Both the position numbers and the translations under genes were made by a program. This document shows, one piece after another, positions 13,247 through 20,927 of a stretch of 27,869 nucleotides of DNA. This DNA is from a virus: the IMG/VR virus record IMGVR_UViG_3300034375_006496, positions 1 through 27,869 of that record, one strand, 5' to 3'. The notes beneath the pieces are model-generated. The model was not told the origin of the DNA and ran no database searches. It worked only from the letters and a program-made list of their open reading frames with translations. Numbering within the stretch: position 1 is the first letter of the stretch; each line of letters begins with the position of its first letter.

Positions 13247-14220
13247 GCTGCCTTTCCCTCCGAGTCGCGTCTCACCGCATTGGCGAAATCAGTTATGTCT
13301 ATGGTACGCCTGTTGCCTACCGTTACGCTATGTAGCTCGTATGATTCTATGATCCGGTAAACATAGGTACGACTAACCCCAAACTTATCCGCCAATTGCG
13401 AAATGTTTAATCGGTTATTCGTGATCTGCGATCCGAGATCCAAGGTTTCCACCATGTCGCTATACCCTGGCCATATGCCACTTGATTGGCAGGCGGCCCA
13501 CAATTGGCACGCTCTTTCCATGTTGGAGAATTGCTTATTAATATCGCTCTCCTTGATGGTGTAGGCCGCAGTAGCGTATGGTGCTGTCTTCTCAACCGCA
13601 ATGAATACGAACTGCTTGGGCTTTTCTCCGAGCAATCGCAAGGCGTGCATGTACCAACATGCCTGAAATAAGTACCCAAACTGACGCACACTCTTGGTGA
13701 ATCCACGATTAGATGCATCCTGTGTGCTTTTTAAATCAATCACCACACCCGCGCCGGGGATATACAAGTCAGGTCTTACCTTGCACTTGGCACCTTCCAT
13801 CTCAAAGTATCCCGTGCCTTCCACTACCTTATCAATATCCGCCATGTAGTGCCGAAGAACAGGATTATCCAATGCACTTCCCGCCATTTCGAGAATCAGA
13901 TCGTAATCCGCAGGAGCGAGCCATTGCTTATCCGGTTCACTCTTTTGCATAAGTTCAAACGATTCCTTGTAGTGCTTGGTTCTCGGACCCTGCCCGTCAA
14001 TCTCACTTGGTTTGACCGCAAACTCATCATCCAATTTCTCAGGCTCCAGGGTAGCAGTATGAAATCCACTCCCTATCACCAAGGCAGGACTGCTTGGTTT
14101 TGGATGATTCATATCATACCTCACCTTTGCGGGGCAGGTTTGTAAGAGACTCCACGCAGTCGAGCGAGATAACTCGCCCGACCCGTGGTACTCTGCGTTA
14201 GTAATACCATCCTTTAGCAT
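13243..14220 (-). CDS. RecE-like exonuclease (PD-(D/E)XK) with a C-terminal HTH, 325 aa
   Basis: The first 245 residues match the RecE/exonuclease VIII-like PD-(D/E)XK nuclease of many phages: an NAEYH start, a GSGFHTATLEP helix with H54, then RPDLYIPGAGVVIDLKST with D151, D162 and K164, and QACWY at 186-190 (QxxxY motif). Family members chew one strand of double-stranded DNA for single-strand annealing. Residues 271-318 (LNISQLADKFGVSRTYVYRI) add an excisionase-like helix-turn-helix, which is not usual for RecE. No annealase (RecT) is visible nearby; SSB-like and resolvase genes are. The start overlaps the DnaA-like gene by 7 nt. The fusion is in frame with no break. Confidence 0.85.
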   Translation of the reverse strand: MLKDGITNAEYHGSGELSRSTAWSLLQTCPAKVRYDMNHPKPSSPALVIGSGFHTATLEPEKLDDEFAVKPSEIDGQGPRTKHYKESFELMQKSEPDKQWLAPADYDLILEMAGSALDNPVLRHYMADIDKVVEGTGYFEMEGAKCKVRPDLYIPGAGVVIDLKSTQDASNRGFTKSVRQFGYLFQACWYMHALRLLGEKPKQFVFIAVEKTAPYATAAYTIKESDINKQFSNMERACQLWAACQSSGIWPGYSDMVETLDLGSQITNNRLNISQLADKFGVSRTYVYRIIESYELHSVTVGNRRTIDITDFANAVRRDSEGKAA

Positions 14221-14510
14221 GACAATCCTTTCAGTTGGGGATACTCGCCTTCGATGCCTTCAAGCATTGCACGAATCTCGTGGTCGCACTCACGCCATTG
14301 CTTAACCTTCTTCACCGCATGTGTCACATTGGTGTGGACTCGGTCAAACTTCTCAGCCACTTCCTCCTGGGTATTGCCCAACAGATACGAGTAGAACATC
14401 GCAATCTGACGAGCTAACGCCACATTCTTGAAACGATTACGGGAGTTGATCTCATCCACCGTGGTCCCCATGAAATCAGCCACTATCTTTTTTATGTCGC
14501 CAATCGCCAT
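14214..14510 (-). CDS. Stand-alone DnaA domain-IV-like protein, 98 aa
   Basis: Residues 20-70 read INSRNRFKNVALARQIAMFY then TQEEVAEKF and VHTNVTHAVKKV. This follows the DnaA C-terminal domain: SRxR, the ARQIAM helix and the signature that in DnaA is D-H-S/T-V-x-H-A. Here the H and the T are kept in HTNVTHAV, while the D is V. There is no AAA+ domain and no room for one. Known domain IV binds DnaA boxes, so this protein could mark the phage origin or compete with host DnaA. It is encoded between SSB-like and RecE-like genes with a TGATG overlap to the former. The function is inference, the domain match strong. Confidence 0.85.
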   Translation of the reverse strand: MAIGDIKKIVADFMGTTVDEINSRNRFKNVALARQIAMFYSYLLGNTQEEVAEKFDRVHTNVTHAVKKVKQWRECDHEIRAMLEGIEGEYPQLKGLSC

Positions 14511-15076
14511 CAGAATGGGTCCTCCTCTTTTGCGTTATCCTCAGGTGCAGGAGTAGGCTCCGCAAATGGATCATCTCCGGTGAACAAAGCTTCGAGGTTT
14601 ATCTTCATCGCTTTTACCGCCGCATTGATCTCATCGCTACGCTTCTTATGCGGGGATGGGGTCATCGCATAGGATGTTTCCAAACCTTCACCATTGCGGA
14701 CAATCTTCAAGTCATACTTGCGTGGATCTCCCCAATCCTCATCCTTCGCAAGCGTGATTAACTCCTGGCGTAACTTCGCCTGAGTCAACTCTAGTATCTG
14801 AATACGCTCCTCGTCATAGTTATATACGAGCATCGCTAAGAACTGCTTTGGTTTTTCCTCAAAACTCATCGGAGCATCCTCGCCAATCTTCCAACGATGT
14901 GGTCTTCTTCCACCATCAGCGGAACTCGCCCAACCTAGCATACCCTGAATTACTCCACCATCATCGGAAGATCCAACTATGCGAAACTGATTCGCACCTT
15001 GCGTTAATTTCATATAATTACCGCCTCCGCTCGAAGAGCTTTGCGGAACATCTTTTATATTATCTAAGAATCCCAT
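14510..15076 (-). CDS. Single-stranded DNA-binding protein (phage type), 188 aa
   Basis: A glycine/serine stretch (SSSSGGGNYMKLTQGANQFR) starts the core. A short beta-rich body follows with RPHRWKIGEDAP, FLAMLVYNYDEERIQILELT and SYAMTPSPHK. The C-terminus is an acidic, proline-rich tail ending EEDPF, comparable to the DDDIPF tip that recruits partners in bacterial SSB. It leads the replication operon, the common place for a phage SSB. The leader (15077-15110) is very AT-rich with no Shine-Dalgarno. Known: such proteins coat unwound DNA and bind helicase, polymerase and nucleases. A plain OB-fold cannot be proved by eye. Confidence 0.7.
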   Translation of the reverse strand: MGFLDNIKDVPQSSSSGGGNYMKLTQGANQFRIVGSSDDGGVIQGMLGWASSADGGRRPHRWKIGEDAPMSFEEKPKQFLAMLVYNYDEERIQILELTQAKLRQELITLAKDEDWGDPRKYDLKIVRNGEGLETSYAMTPSPHKKRSDEINAAVKAMKINLEALFTGDDPFAEPTPAPEDNAKEEDPF

Positions 15077-15144
15077 TATTATTTTTATATTATTTGTTAT
15101 TTTTTTGTTGTATTTGCATGTAGTTATCTGTTTTTATTGTCCAC
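15077..15144. promoter_or_regulatory. Divergent promoter region of the replication operon and the RHH gene
   Basis: A 68-bp gap, strongly AT-rich (runs of T and TATT), separates the start of the SSB-like gene (minus) and the RHH gene (plus). It holds motif site 6. Classical -35/-10 boxes are not clear in either direction. By position it should drive both units, and binding of the RHH protein here would make a genetic switch. Confidence 0.5.
15119..15125 (-). promoter_or_regulatory. Intergenic motif site 6
   Basis: AGATAACTACATGCAAATACAAC on the minus strand, cut here to its core. It lies 43 nt before the SSB-like start and 20 nt before the RHH start. The next A-rich leader resembles the flanks of site 5 (ATACAAA). 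Confidence 0.5.
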
Positions 15145-15351
15145 ATGGGACGACAAATACTTACAAAGCCTGTATCTCTGAGGCTTTCACCTTCAGTCAG
15201 AGAAAAAGTTAAAGCAGTTAGTGATAGCACCGGGCTTATGCAGGCCCAGGTATTTGATCTATTACTTCAGGCCGCCTGTAAGGCGCTTGATGAGGGGGCA
15301 GAAGAACATTCTCTCCCGCTACCCCTTCATTTAAAGATGGTAAAAAAGTAA
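15145..15351 (+). CDS. Ribbon-helix-helix (Arc-type) regulator, 68 aa
   Basis: Residues 8-45: KPVSLRLSPSVREKVKAVSD then TGLMQAQVFDLLLQAACKAL, i.e. a short strand that would insert in the DNA groove followed by two helices, as in Arc/CopG repressors. It is the only plus-strand gene between the replication operon and the integrase and faces the replication promoter, which fits a lysis-lysogeny or early repressor. The C-terminal tail (LPLPLHLKMVKK) is short. Its 3' end overlaps a minus-strand frame (15236-15478) by 116 bp. No Shine-Dalgarno is visible. Confidence 0.75.
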   Translation: MGRQILTKPVSLRLSPSVREKVKAVSDSTGLMQAQVFDLLLQAACKALDEGAEEHSLPLPLHLKMVKK

Positions 15352-15478
15352 GTAGCTCTTTAATCAGAACATCTATGCCCACCTTTGTGGGCGTTTCTGC
15401 TGTTATCGTAATTTCGTTCCCGCCTTCATGCTCCAAGCGAAGACCGTCCATTACCGATGTGGTATGTATTGTAGTCAT
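15236..15478 (-). CDS. Possible small protein, 80 aa, convergently overlapping the RHH gene
   Basis: The first 45 residues (GLRLEHEGGNEITITAETPT, then KVGIDVLIKELLTFLPS) look like folded protein, while the C-terminal part, antisense to the RHH gene, is proline-rich and less convincing. The ATG is 2 nt after motif site 7; an internal ATG at 15451 is an alternative start. Its neighbour upstream is the integrase on the same strand. Both overlapping genes could be real, or the end of this frame could be a shadow. Confidence 0.45.
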   Translation of the reverse strand: MTTIHTTSVMDGLRLEHEGGNEITITAETPTKVGIDVLIKELLTFLPSLNEGVAGENVLLPPHQAPYRRPEVIDQIPGPA

Positions 15479-15479
15479 C

Positions 15480-15486
15480 TGTAGTT
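15480..15486 (-). promoter_or_regulatory. Intergenic motif site 7
   Basis: AAATAACTACAGATGACTAC on the minus strand runs directly into the ATG of the frame at 15478. A related word (TGTGGTTTTAT) stands at 15495-15505, and TGTAGTC, one mismatch from the core, at 15469-15475. Confidence 0.45.
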
Positions 15487-15543
15487 ATTTTTTCTGTGGT
15501 TTTATAACGCATTGTTTCTTGGGCAAGAAATTTTAAGTCCTAC

Positions 15544-16500
15544 TTAAAAGCTCCGTTGGATCGTAGGCATTCCAACATACACACGGGAGGTGATCTCCAC
15601 GCTTGAGTGACCGAGCGCTTTACTCGCCACAAAAGCATTATTCCCATTATTCCTCATCACCCGGTGACCGCAGTATTTCCGCAGACGGTGTACGGGGCGA
15701 TCATCCACCACCCCGCACCTCCGCCTTAAAAAAGATGGAAACTCGCGCGTTATGCGGTCCTCCTGCACCGGAACGATTAAAGCATCGTTCGATGTTTTAT
15801 GGGAGTTGATAAGTTCCCACCACGATGGATCGCAGGGACGATCCTGGTATTCACCACCGCTTTTGGGACTATGTATCCTTATCAGTTTGTTTCCATCGAA
15901 GTCTTCGTGCAGATCATCAAACCTTGCCCGTTGGATTTCACTACTCCGAAGACCCAATCCGTACGCTAATGCGTACATCAAATACATGTGAGGGTCAGAC
16001 TCCTTCAGCGCTTCGCACGCCTCTCGGATCTTGTCCAACTCCTTACGGTTCGCATCAAATGGCGTGACCTGCACGCCCTCCAAACTCAACGCGATCCAAT
16101 TACTAAACCATGAGGTATCAATACCTAACTGCTTATACCTCTTTATCCACGCCTTACTGAAAATACTTCTCGCCTGACGCATCTCGTTACTCCCGCGCCG
16201 AGCTACCCAATCATCGCAGATCGGAATCCCCGCTCCCGTTTTACTAGCAAATGCGGATATGTCTGAATCCGCAGGATCGATTCCGTAATGTTTCAGGATC
16301 TGATCCATGCGCAGAACATTATTGCGCTTGGTGCGCTCATTCGCCTGTCGCTTTGCGACTAGCGTTTGCGTTATGTAAGTCTCGAAGAGTTCCGAAATGG
16401 GCAATTGTTTCCGTACACCTTCAAAGCGAATAAATCCGGTTTGAGATATCATAGGGGTGCCGGATTGTGCAACATCTTCGGAATCTTGTAAAGTATACAT
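15544..16500 (-). CDS. int: Tyrosine recombinase (phage integrase), 318 aa
   Basis: The C-terminal catalytic domain shows R185 (GLGLRSSEIQRARFDDL), H271-x-x-R274 (VHRLRKYCGHR), H298 (ALGHSSVEITSRVYVG) and the nucleophile Y308. An N-terminal core-binding domain covers about 35-150. It would integrate and, with a helper, excise the phage at the tRNA-derived site that begins 65 bp upstream. No excisionase is recognised nearby, although several small HTH or RHH proteins could serve. The start at 16500 is preceded by an AT-rich leader without Shine-Dalgarno, an inverted repeat and the degenerate motif site 8. Normal length for the family. Confidence 0.93.
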   Translation of the reverse strand: MYTLQDSEDVAQSGTPMISQTGFIRFEGVRKQLPISELFETYITQTLVAKRQANERTKRNNVLRMDQILKHYGIDPADSDISAFASKTGAGIPICDDWVARRGSNEMRQARSIFSKAWIKRYKQLGIDTSWFSNWIALSLEGVQVTPFDANRKELDKIREACEALKESDPHMYLMYALAYGLGLRSSEIQRARFDDLHEDFDGNKLIRIHSPKSGGEYQDRPCDPSWWELINSHKTSNDALIVPVQEDRITREFPSFLRRRCGVVDDRPVHRLRKYCGHRVMRNNGNNAFVASKALGHSSVEITSRVYVGMPTIQRSF

Positions 16501-16519
16501 GGCGTGAATTTTTTTAATA

Positions 16520-16526
16520 TGTGGTT
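16520..16526 (-). promoter_or_regulatory. Degenerate motif site 8 before the integrase
   Basis: ATGTGGTTAT against ATGTAGTTAT of site 6, one mismatch in ten. It lies 20 nt before the integrase start on the minus strand. Weaker evidence than for the exact copies. Confidence 0.3.
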
Positions 16527-16528
16527 AT

Positions 16529-16546
16529 TGCGTATTAAGTTACGCA
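16529..16546. promoter_or_regulatory. Operator-like inverted repeat TGCGTA-N6-TACGCA
   Basis: Perfect 6-bp arms with a 6-nt spacer, 28-46 bp before the integrase ATG. Position and symmetry suit a dimeric repressor controlling int. A related AACGCATT word stands downstream of the integrase near 15507. Confidence 0.45.
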
Positions 16547-16564
16547 TTCACGACCAATGCTACT

Positions 16565-16655
<91 letters not shown>

Positions 16656-16725
16656 ACATGCTCCTAATCACATGAAGCGATGGAGCAGTAAAAACAATAG
16701 ATTAATTTGATGTCAACATCTTTTT

Positions 16726-16761
16726 AAAAAAAAAGAACCGCCTCGGTTAAAAGACGGTCCT
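16726..16761 (-). terminator. Rho-independent terminator of the tail operon
   Basis: In the minus-strand RNA, AGGACCGUC pairs with GGCGGUUCU (9 bp, two wobbles; arms 16753-16761 and 16734-16742), and the stem is followed by U9. It is placed 64 bp after the last gene of the operon (16825), as expected. A second small inverted repeat AAGGTA/TACCTT lies just before it at 16772-16791. Confidence 0.85.
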
Positions 16762-16824
16762 TAAGAAAGAAAAGGTACTATGATATACCTTGTGCTAAGA
16801 CGCTACTTGCTGTCTTGGATTTTG

Positions 16825-19545
16825 TCAATCTTGCAGTAATCCTGCCTGTAGTAAATATGCGTTTATCCTAGTATCCAACTGCTTTTGTGGCTTTGGTCTT
16901 TTTTGTAAAAGGTATGCCATAAACTTAGGATCTTGTATTGCTTTTGTTAATACACCCTGGACTTTTAATGCGGGTACTTTCTCAAGCATTCTCTGCATAG
17001 CTCTTGATCCTGCTCCTGCCATCATTAAAGGTGCGCCTTGACCCGCAACAGTCTTTGCTCCCAATTGAGAACCTGACCATCTTGCAAGTAAGTTTATCAC
17101 GCCATCTCCTGTGCTAATTATGGTATCAAGCTTACGCGGATCTGTTGCGGCATCTTCAAATATCTTAGCTTTTTCCGCAATCTTTGTGAGGTTCGCAGAT
17201 TGTTCAGGAGTAATAAGCCCGGTATCTAACAAATTCTGTCTAAGCGTCTTATTGCCAACCTTATTATTCAATAATTGCTCCAGGTTATTACCACTAATCA
17301 AACCCTCAAGGTCACCTTTATTTATAGTTGCTCTTTTAGTTAACTCGTCAAATACGCCATGCCTTAATCCTTCAATTGCATCAGGATTTTTTGAGCGCTT
17401 TACGGTTCTTACTAAATCTTTAAAAGCGTCCGCTTGATAATTTGAGTCAAAAGCTTTTGTAAGCACTTCCGATAGATCGTCAGAACCTTTTGCAATCTGT
17501 GCGGCAAGACTCTTCTTCTCAATAAATGCCCTGCCCTTTTTAGCGGTATCCTGAAGTGTTGTGGCGAGTTTTACCTTCTTATCAACATCAGTAATATCAT
17601 CGAGCATACCAACCTCACGCAATGTAAGTTGATTATTATCCACGAAGCGAGACAAGGCCGCAGGCTTTATTTGATTCGTGAATGGATCGATTACTTCTGC
17701 CGCCGCAGACTCCATAAAGTCGCGCTGTAACTTGTTAAGGACTTCCGTAGTCCTTCCCGTCTCCATTGTATCTACGGTTCTTTCAGTTGCTCGTTTGAGC
17801 GCTTGAAAGTTAAATGCTCTTTGTGCATCAGATGCCTGTCCTGCTTTTTCGAGAAACACACCAGGTTCTGCCTCTCTCAATCCACGGATAAGCTTTGTAT
17901 TAAACTTCTCGTTTAATGACCGTGAGAACTCGCGAGCTACATTTGCAGTTGCATCAGTTACTTGATTTAAATCCTCAAGCATACCATCCGCTAATTTATT
18001 AAGCATTCTTGCGTCATTAAATCGCCCGGTGGCTTTAGCCTGCCTAGCTAAGTTTAACGCCACACTTCTTTTACGGAATAATTCTTTGGCACCAACTCTT
18101 ACAACAGGCTTAAATCCCTGCCTTTGTGCTGTAGCGATGAAACCTCTACCAGGACGCTGTTCCAGGGTGGCATCTTTCCTTTTGATCAATCCCTGTATGA
18201 ATCCTTCAAGTGGTTTCATTACTTGCTCATTGGGACTTATCTCATCCTTAATAGAGTTAAAAGCTTCAATAGTTTTCTTTGTTGGCGAATCTACGCCCTT
18301 ATCAACCTCATCCCAAAGACGGGTTTCCATATTTCGGGCAATCTTCAATTCGTCATCAATTATCTGACGGGCCTCGGCACTTGCCTTTACTGCGTCATCT
18401 TTGTTTTTAGTAAGCACGCGACTTACGGCATTTACTGCCCTGTCCTGTGCTTTTTCAACCATCCCATCAAGCTTCTTATTGGTAAACTCTATCCGCATTG
18501 CCTGCGCTTCTTTCACCACCAATGGGTTAGTCGAGTTATTTAGCTTACGAATCTTTTTATTAAATTCATCAGCCGCCTTTTTGGTTTGAGTATTAATCGC
18601 AGTCTTTAATTCATCTCCTAGATCAGCTATAAGTTTGTTTTCTGTTGCAGTAAAGGCTTGCCTTGCTTGAGGATCTAAAGTGACCTGGGCGGTAGTACCT
18701 GATCCCTCGGCTCCACGCAATTGTTCGACCAAGTCACTCATTTTGCGCTCATCCACTTCGGGATCTTTGGTAAGGAATTGGTTTTGCTCTAAAATATCGC
18801 GAATTTTACGGGATGCCGCATCCTCGCGACCTGATGGAGTAAAACCTTCTAGCAATCCCTTGGTTTTACCACCTATTGTTCTTGCAGTATTTATGGGATT
18901 TACAACCCCACCAATGATTTCGGCAGGCATTCCAACAAATTCGTTTCCAGGCGCAACCGCCTCTGCGATTGCTCTTGCCTGACCTGCCCCTACTAAAGTT
19001 CCACCTTCAAGTGCCGCCATCTTTCCAGGGCTACGGGCAGTAGATTTAACCATATCGCTAGTTAAGTTTTTTACGATAGAACCTTTAGGGACAGTCTGCA
19101 TTGCCGCTTGAGCAGGAGATAATCTGCTTGCCGCTCCAAATATAGGTGTCGCCATTCCAAGACCTTGACCTACAACCCGCCCGCCTTTTGCTAATGCTCG
19201 TTGATCAAAAGGTAACTCTTCCTCATCGCGATAACCCATACCTCCGGCAACCAAAGCTTCTTTAATTGACTCACTTCCCCCAAATGGTGCTTTAGTGTCA
19301 AGCCCCGCAAATGAAAGCAAACTATTTACAGCATCAACAGGGGCACCGATGATATCAGCTAAATACCCCGTATTGAAACCTTTTGCGGGAGCATCTACGA
19401 GTTGCAACATAGATGAAGGTCTATCTAATTGCTCGAATTTCCTTAAAGCAGATAAGGCTTTTGTTTTATTTTCGCCTACAATTTTACCTTCATCAATAAG
19501 TCTTACAACAGCCTTTGCTTCCTCTCTATTGTTAATAGTTGACAT
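16825..19545 (-). CDS. Large internal virion (ejection-type) protein, 906 aa
   Basis: A very long, helix-rich protein. The first 220 residues include glycine- and alanine-rich amphipathic stretches (GGRVVGQGLGMATPIFGAAS; EIIGGVVNPINTARTIGGKT) of the kind that can insert in membranes. The remainder is charged and predicted coiled or helical, and the C-terminus has GSQLGAKTVAGQG. This is the look of podoviral internal virion proteins ejected with DNA to form a conduit. It follows two other such proteins in an uninterrupted minus-strand run and precedes the terminator. No lysozyme motif is visible. The exact homologue is unknown; the assignment is by architecture and position. Confidence 0.65.
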   Translation of the reverse strand: MSTINNREEAKAVVRLIDEGKIVGENKTKALSALRKFEQLDRPSSMLQLVDAPAKGFNTGYLADIIGAPVDAVNSLLSFAGLDTKAPFGGSESIKEALVAGGMGYRDEEELPFDQRALAKGGRVVGQGLGMATPIFGAASRLSPAQAAMQTVPKGSIVKNLTSDMVKSTARSPGKMAALEGGTLVGAGQARAIAEAVAPGNEFVGMPAEIIGGVVNPINTARTIGGKTKGLLEGFTPSGREDAASRKIRDILEQNQFLTKDPEVDERKMSDLVEQLRGAEGSGTTAQVTLDPQARQAFTATENKLIADLGDELKTAINTQTKKAADEFNKKIRKLNNSTNPLVVKEAQAMRIEFTNKKLDGMVEKAQDRAVNAVSRVLTKNKDDAVKASAEARQIIDDELKIARNMETRLWDEVDKGVDSPTKKTIEAFNSIKDEISPNEQVMKPLEGFIQGLIKRKDATLEQRPGRGFIATAQRQGFKPVVRVGAKELFRKRSVALNLARQAKATGRFNDARMLNKLADGMLEDLNQVTDATANVAREFSRSLNEKFNTKLIRGLREAEPGVFLEKAGQASDAQRAFNFQALKRATERTVDTMETGRTTEVLNKLQRDFMESAAAEVIDPFTNQIKPAALSRFVDNNQLTLREVGMLDDITDVDKKVKLATTLQDTAKKGRAFIEKKSLAAQIAKGSDDLSEVLTKAFDSNYQADAFKDLVRTVKRSKNPDAIEGLRHGVFDELTKRATINKGDLEGLISGNNLEQLLNNKVGNKTLRQNLLDTGLITPEQSANLTKIAEKAKIFEDAATDPRKLDTIISTGDGVINLLARWSGSQLGAKTVAGQGAPLMMAGAGSRAMQRMLEKVPALKVQGVLTKAIQDPKFMAYLLQKRPKPQKQLDTRINAYLLQAGLLQD

Positions 19546-20925
19546 CTATCTGAACCTTTCCATCAATTCCTCATCTGAAAGACTACCCTGAGACATTGAT
19601 TCATCTTGTTTTAGTATCCGTTCTAAGTCTTGAATTAAGACAGGAAATTCTTCTAGGTTTCTAGCCATTCTTAATTGTTGTGCTTCTGTTCCTAATTTTT
19701 TTCCTAATGCAGAACGATCAACCCTCATTTTTTCTGCAAGCTTGTTTGGTAATTCTCGTAGAGTAGCCCTAAACTCACCATCAGTCATATTTTCATTAGG
19801 TATAATTTCTTCAGCAGTCTTCTTTGCCCACTCTGATCCTCTTTCGCTATATCCTTCAATAAAAGCAGGCAGTAAGGCATTTTTTAGAGACTTGACCTGC
19901 GCTTTAGCGTCTCTTGACTTGTCGAAAGGTGTACCTAGATTTAAAAAGTCACCAATAGCGTTAACGCTTGATTTGAATTTACCTGTAATATCTCCCTGTG
20001 CACCTTCCTCTATGCTGTCCAATTTAAATAATGTTGAGTCAGTTGTCGGAGACCCTTTTATAAGTGCATCCATCTGATCTGCCTGATTTTTAAAAAGGTT
20101 TGCCTCTTCTAGTTTATTTTTAGTGTCTGCCTCTAGATTACTTATTTGTGCCTCAAGTTTTCTTCTTTCTTCGGATTGATTAGCACCAAGAAGGCCTATT
20201 TCGGTATTTAATTTTTCTAATTGAGCGGAATTAAGAAGCACTCCTTGCATAGCTACTTGTGTTTTTAATTTATTCTGATTAACCAACTCGTCTTTTGTTA
20301 AATCAAAAATATCATTTTTTCCCTTAATGCCGCGTGTTTGCTCTCTTAGTTGAGCAATATTTAAATCATTTATTTCTTTTTCCTGACGAAGCTTATCTCT
20401 TGCGTTTTCACTCTTTGCGGTAGCAATAAGATTATTGAGCTCTAACCCACGATTCATCAAAGTTTTTGCAGTAAAATTAAGACCTGACATAGCAATTTCA
20501 TTATCTTTTGTCATTTCTCCTATAAGTGCTTGATTAGTGGCATCTTTTGCTTGGGCTTGTGCTAACTGCAGTTTGGGTAATTGAAACAATCTTTTTTCCT
20601 GCTCTTCAATGAACGCAACTTTCTCAACAGAGGATTTCTTAGGATCATTTAAAAACTCTTCCGCCATTGTTTTTTGCTCAGGAGATAATACTCCTGCCTG
20701 CACAAATTCACTCATGCCATTCATTGCAGACTTAATACGAGCATCAGCTTTCTTCTGCTTCTCCTTATTAAGCCCGTACTGCTGAATCATGCCTCCTATC
20801 TGCGCGCCCATGTTTGCGTACATTTGCCCTTGCTGTTGCCCTGCCCTCGCGATGAGGTTGGCGGCATTAGCGGTAGATCCGAGCGCGGATCCGTAGTTGC
20901 CTGAAAAGAATGGTCGTCTTGCCAT
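19546..20925 (-). CDS. Coiled-coil internal virion protein, 459 aa
   Basis: The N-terminus (MARRPFFSGNYGSALG) is followed by a Q/G-rich segment (ARAGQQQGQMYANMGAQIGG), then long helices with heptads over about 180-285 (LEKLNTEIGLLGANQSEERR, KLEAQISNLEADTKNKLEEA) and an acidic C-terminus. It is coupled to the 906-aa gene (stop and start directly adjacent). The start has AGGAGACAAATAATC before it. This fits an internal core or ejection protein. No enzymatic motif visible. Confidence 0.6.
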   Translation of the reverse strand: MARRPFFSGNYGSALGSTANAANLIARAGQQQGQMYANMGAQIGGMIQQYGLNKEKQKKADARIKSAMNGMSEFVQAGVLSPEQKTMAEEFLNDPKKSSVEKVAFIEEQEKRLFQLPKLQLAQAQAKDATNQALIGEMTKDNEIAMSGLNFTAKTLMNRGLELNNLIATAKSENARDKLRQEKEINDLNIAQLREQTRGIKGKNDIFDLTKDELVNQNKLKTQVAMQGVLLNSAQLEKLNTEIGLLGANQSEERRKLEAQISNLEADTKNKLEEANLFKNQADQMDALIKGSPTTDSTLFKLDSIEEGAQGDITGKFKSSVNAIGDFLNLGTPFDKSRDAKAQVKSLKNALLPAFIEGYSERGSEWAKKTAEEIIPNENMTDGEFRATLRELPNKLAEKMRVDRSALGKKLGTEAQQLRMARNLEEFPVLIQDLERILKQDESMSQGSLSDEELMERFR

Positions 20926-20927
20926 GA

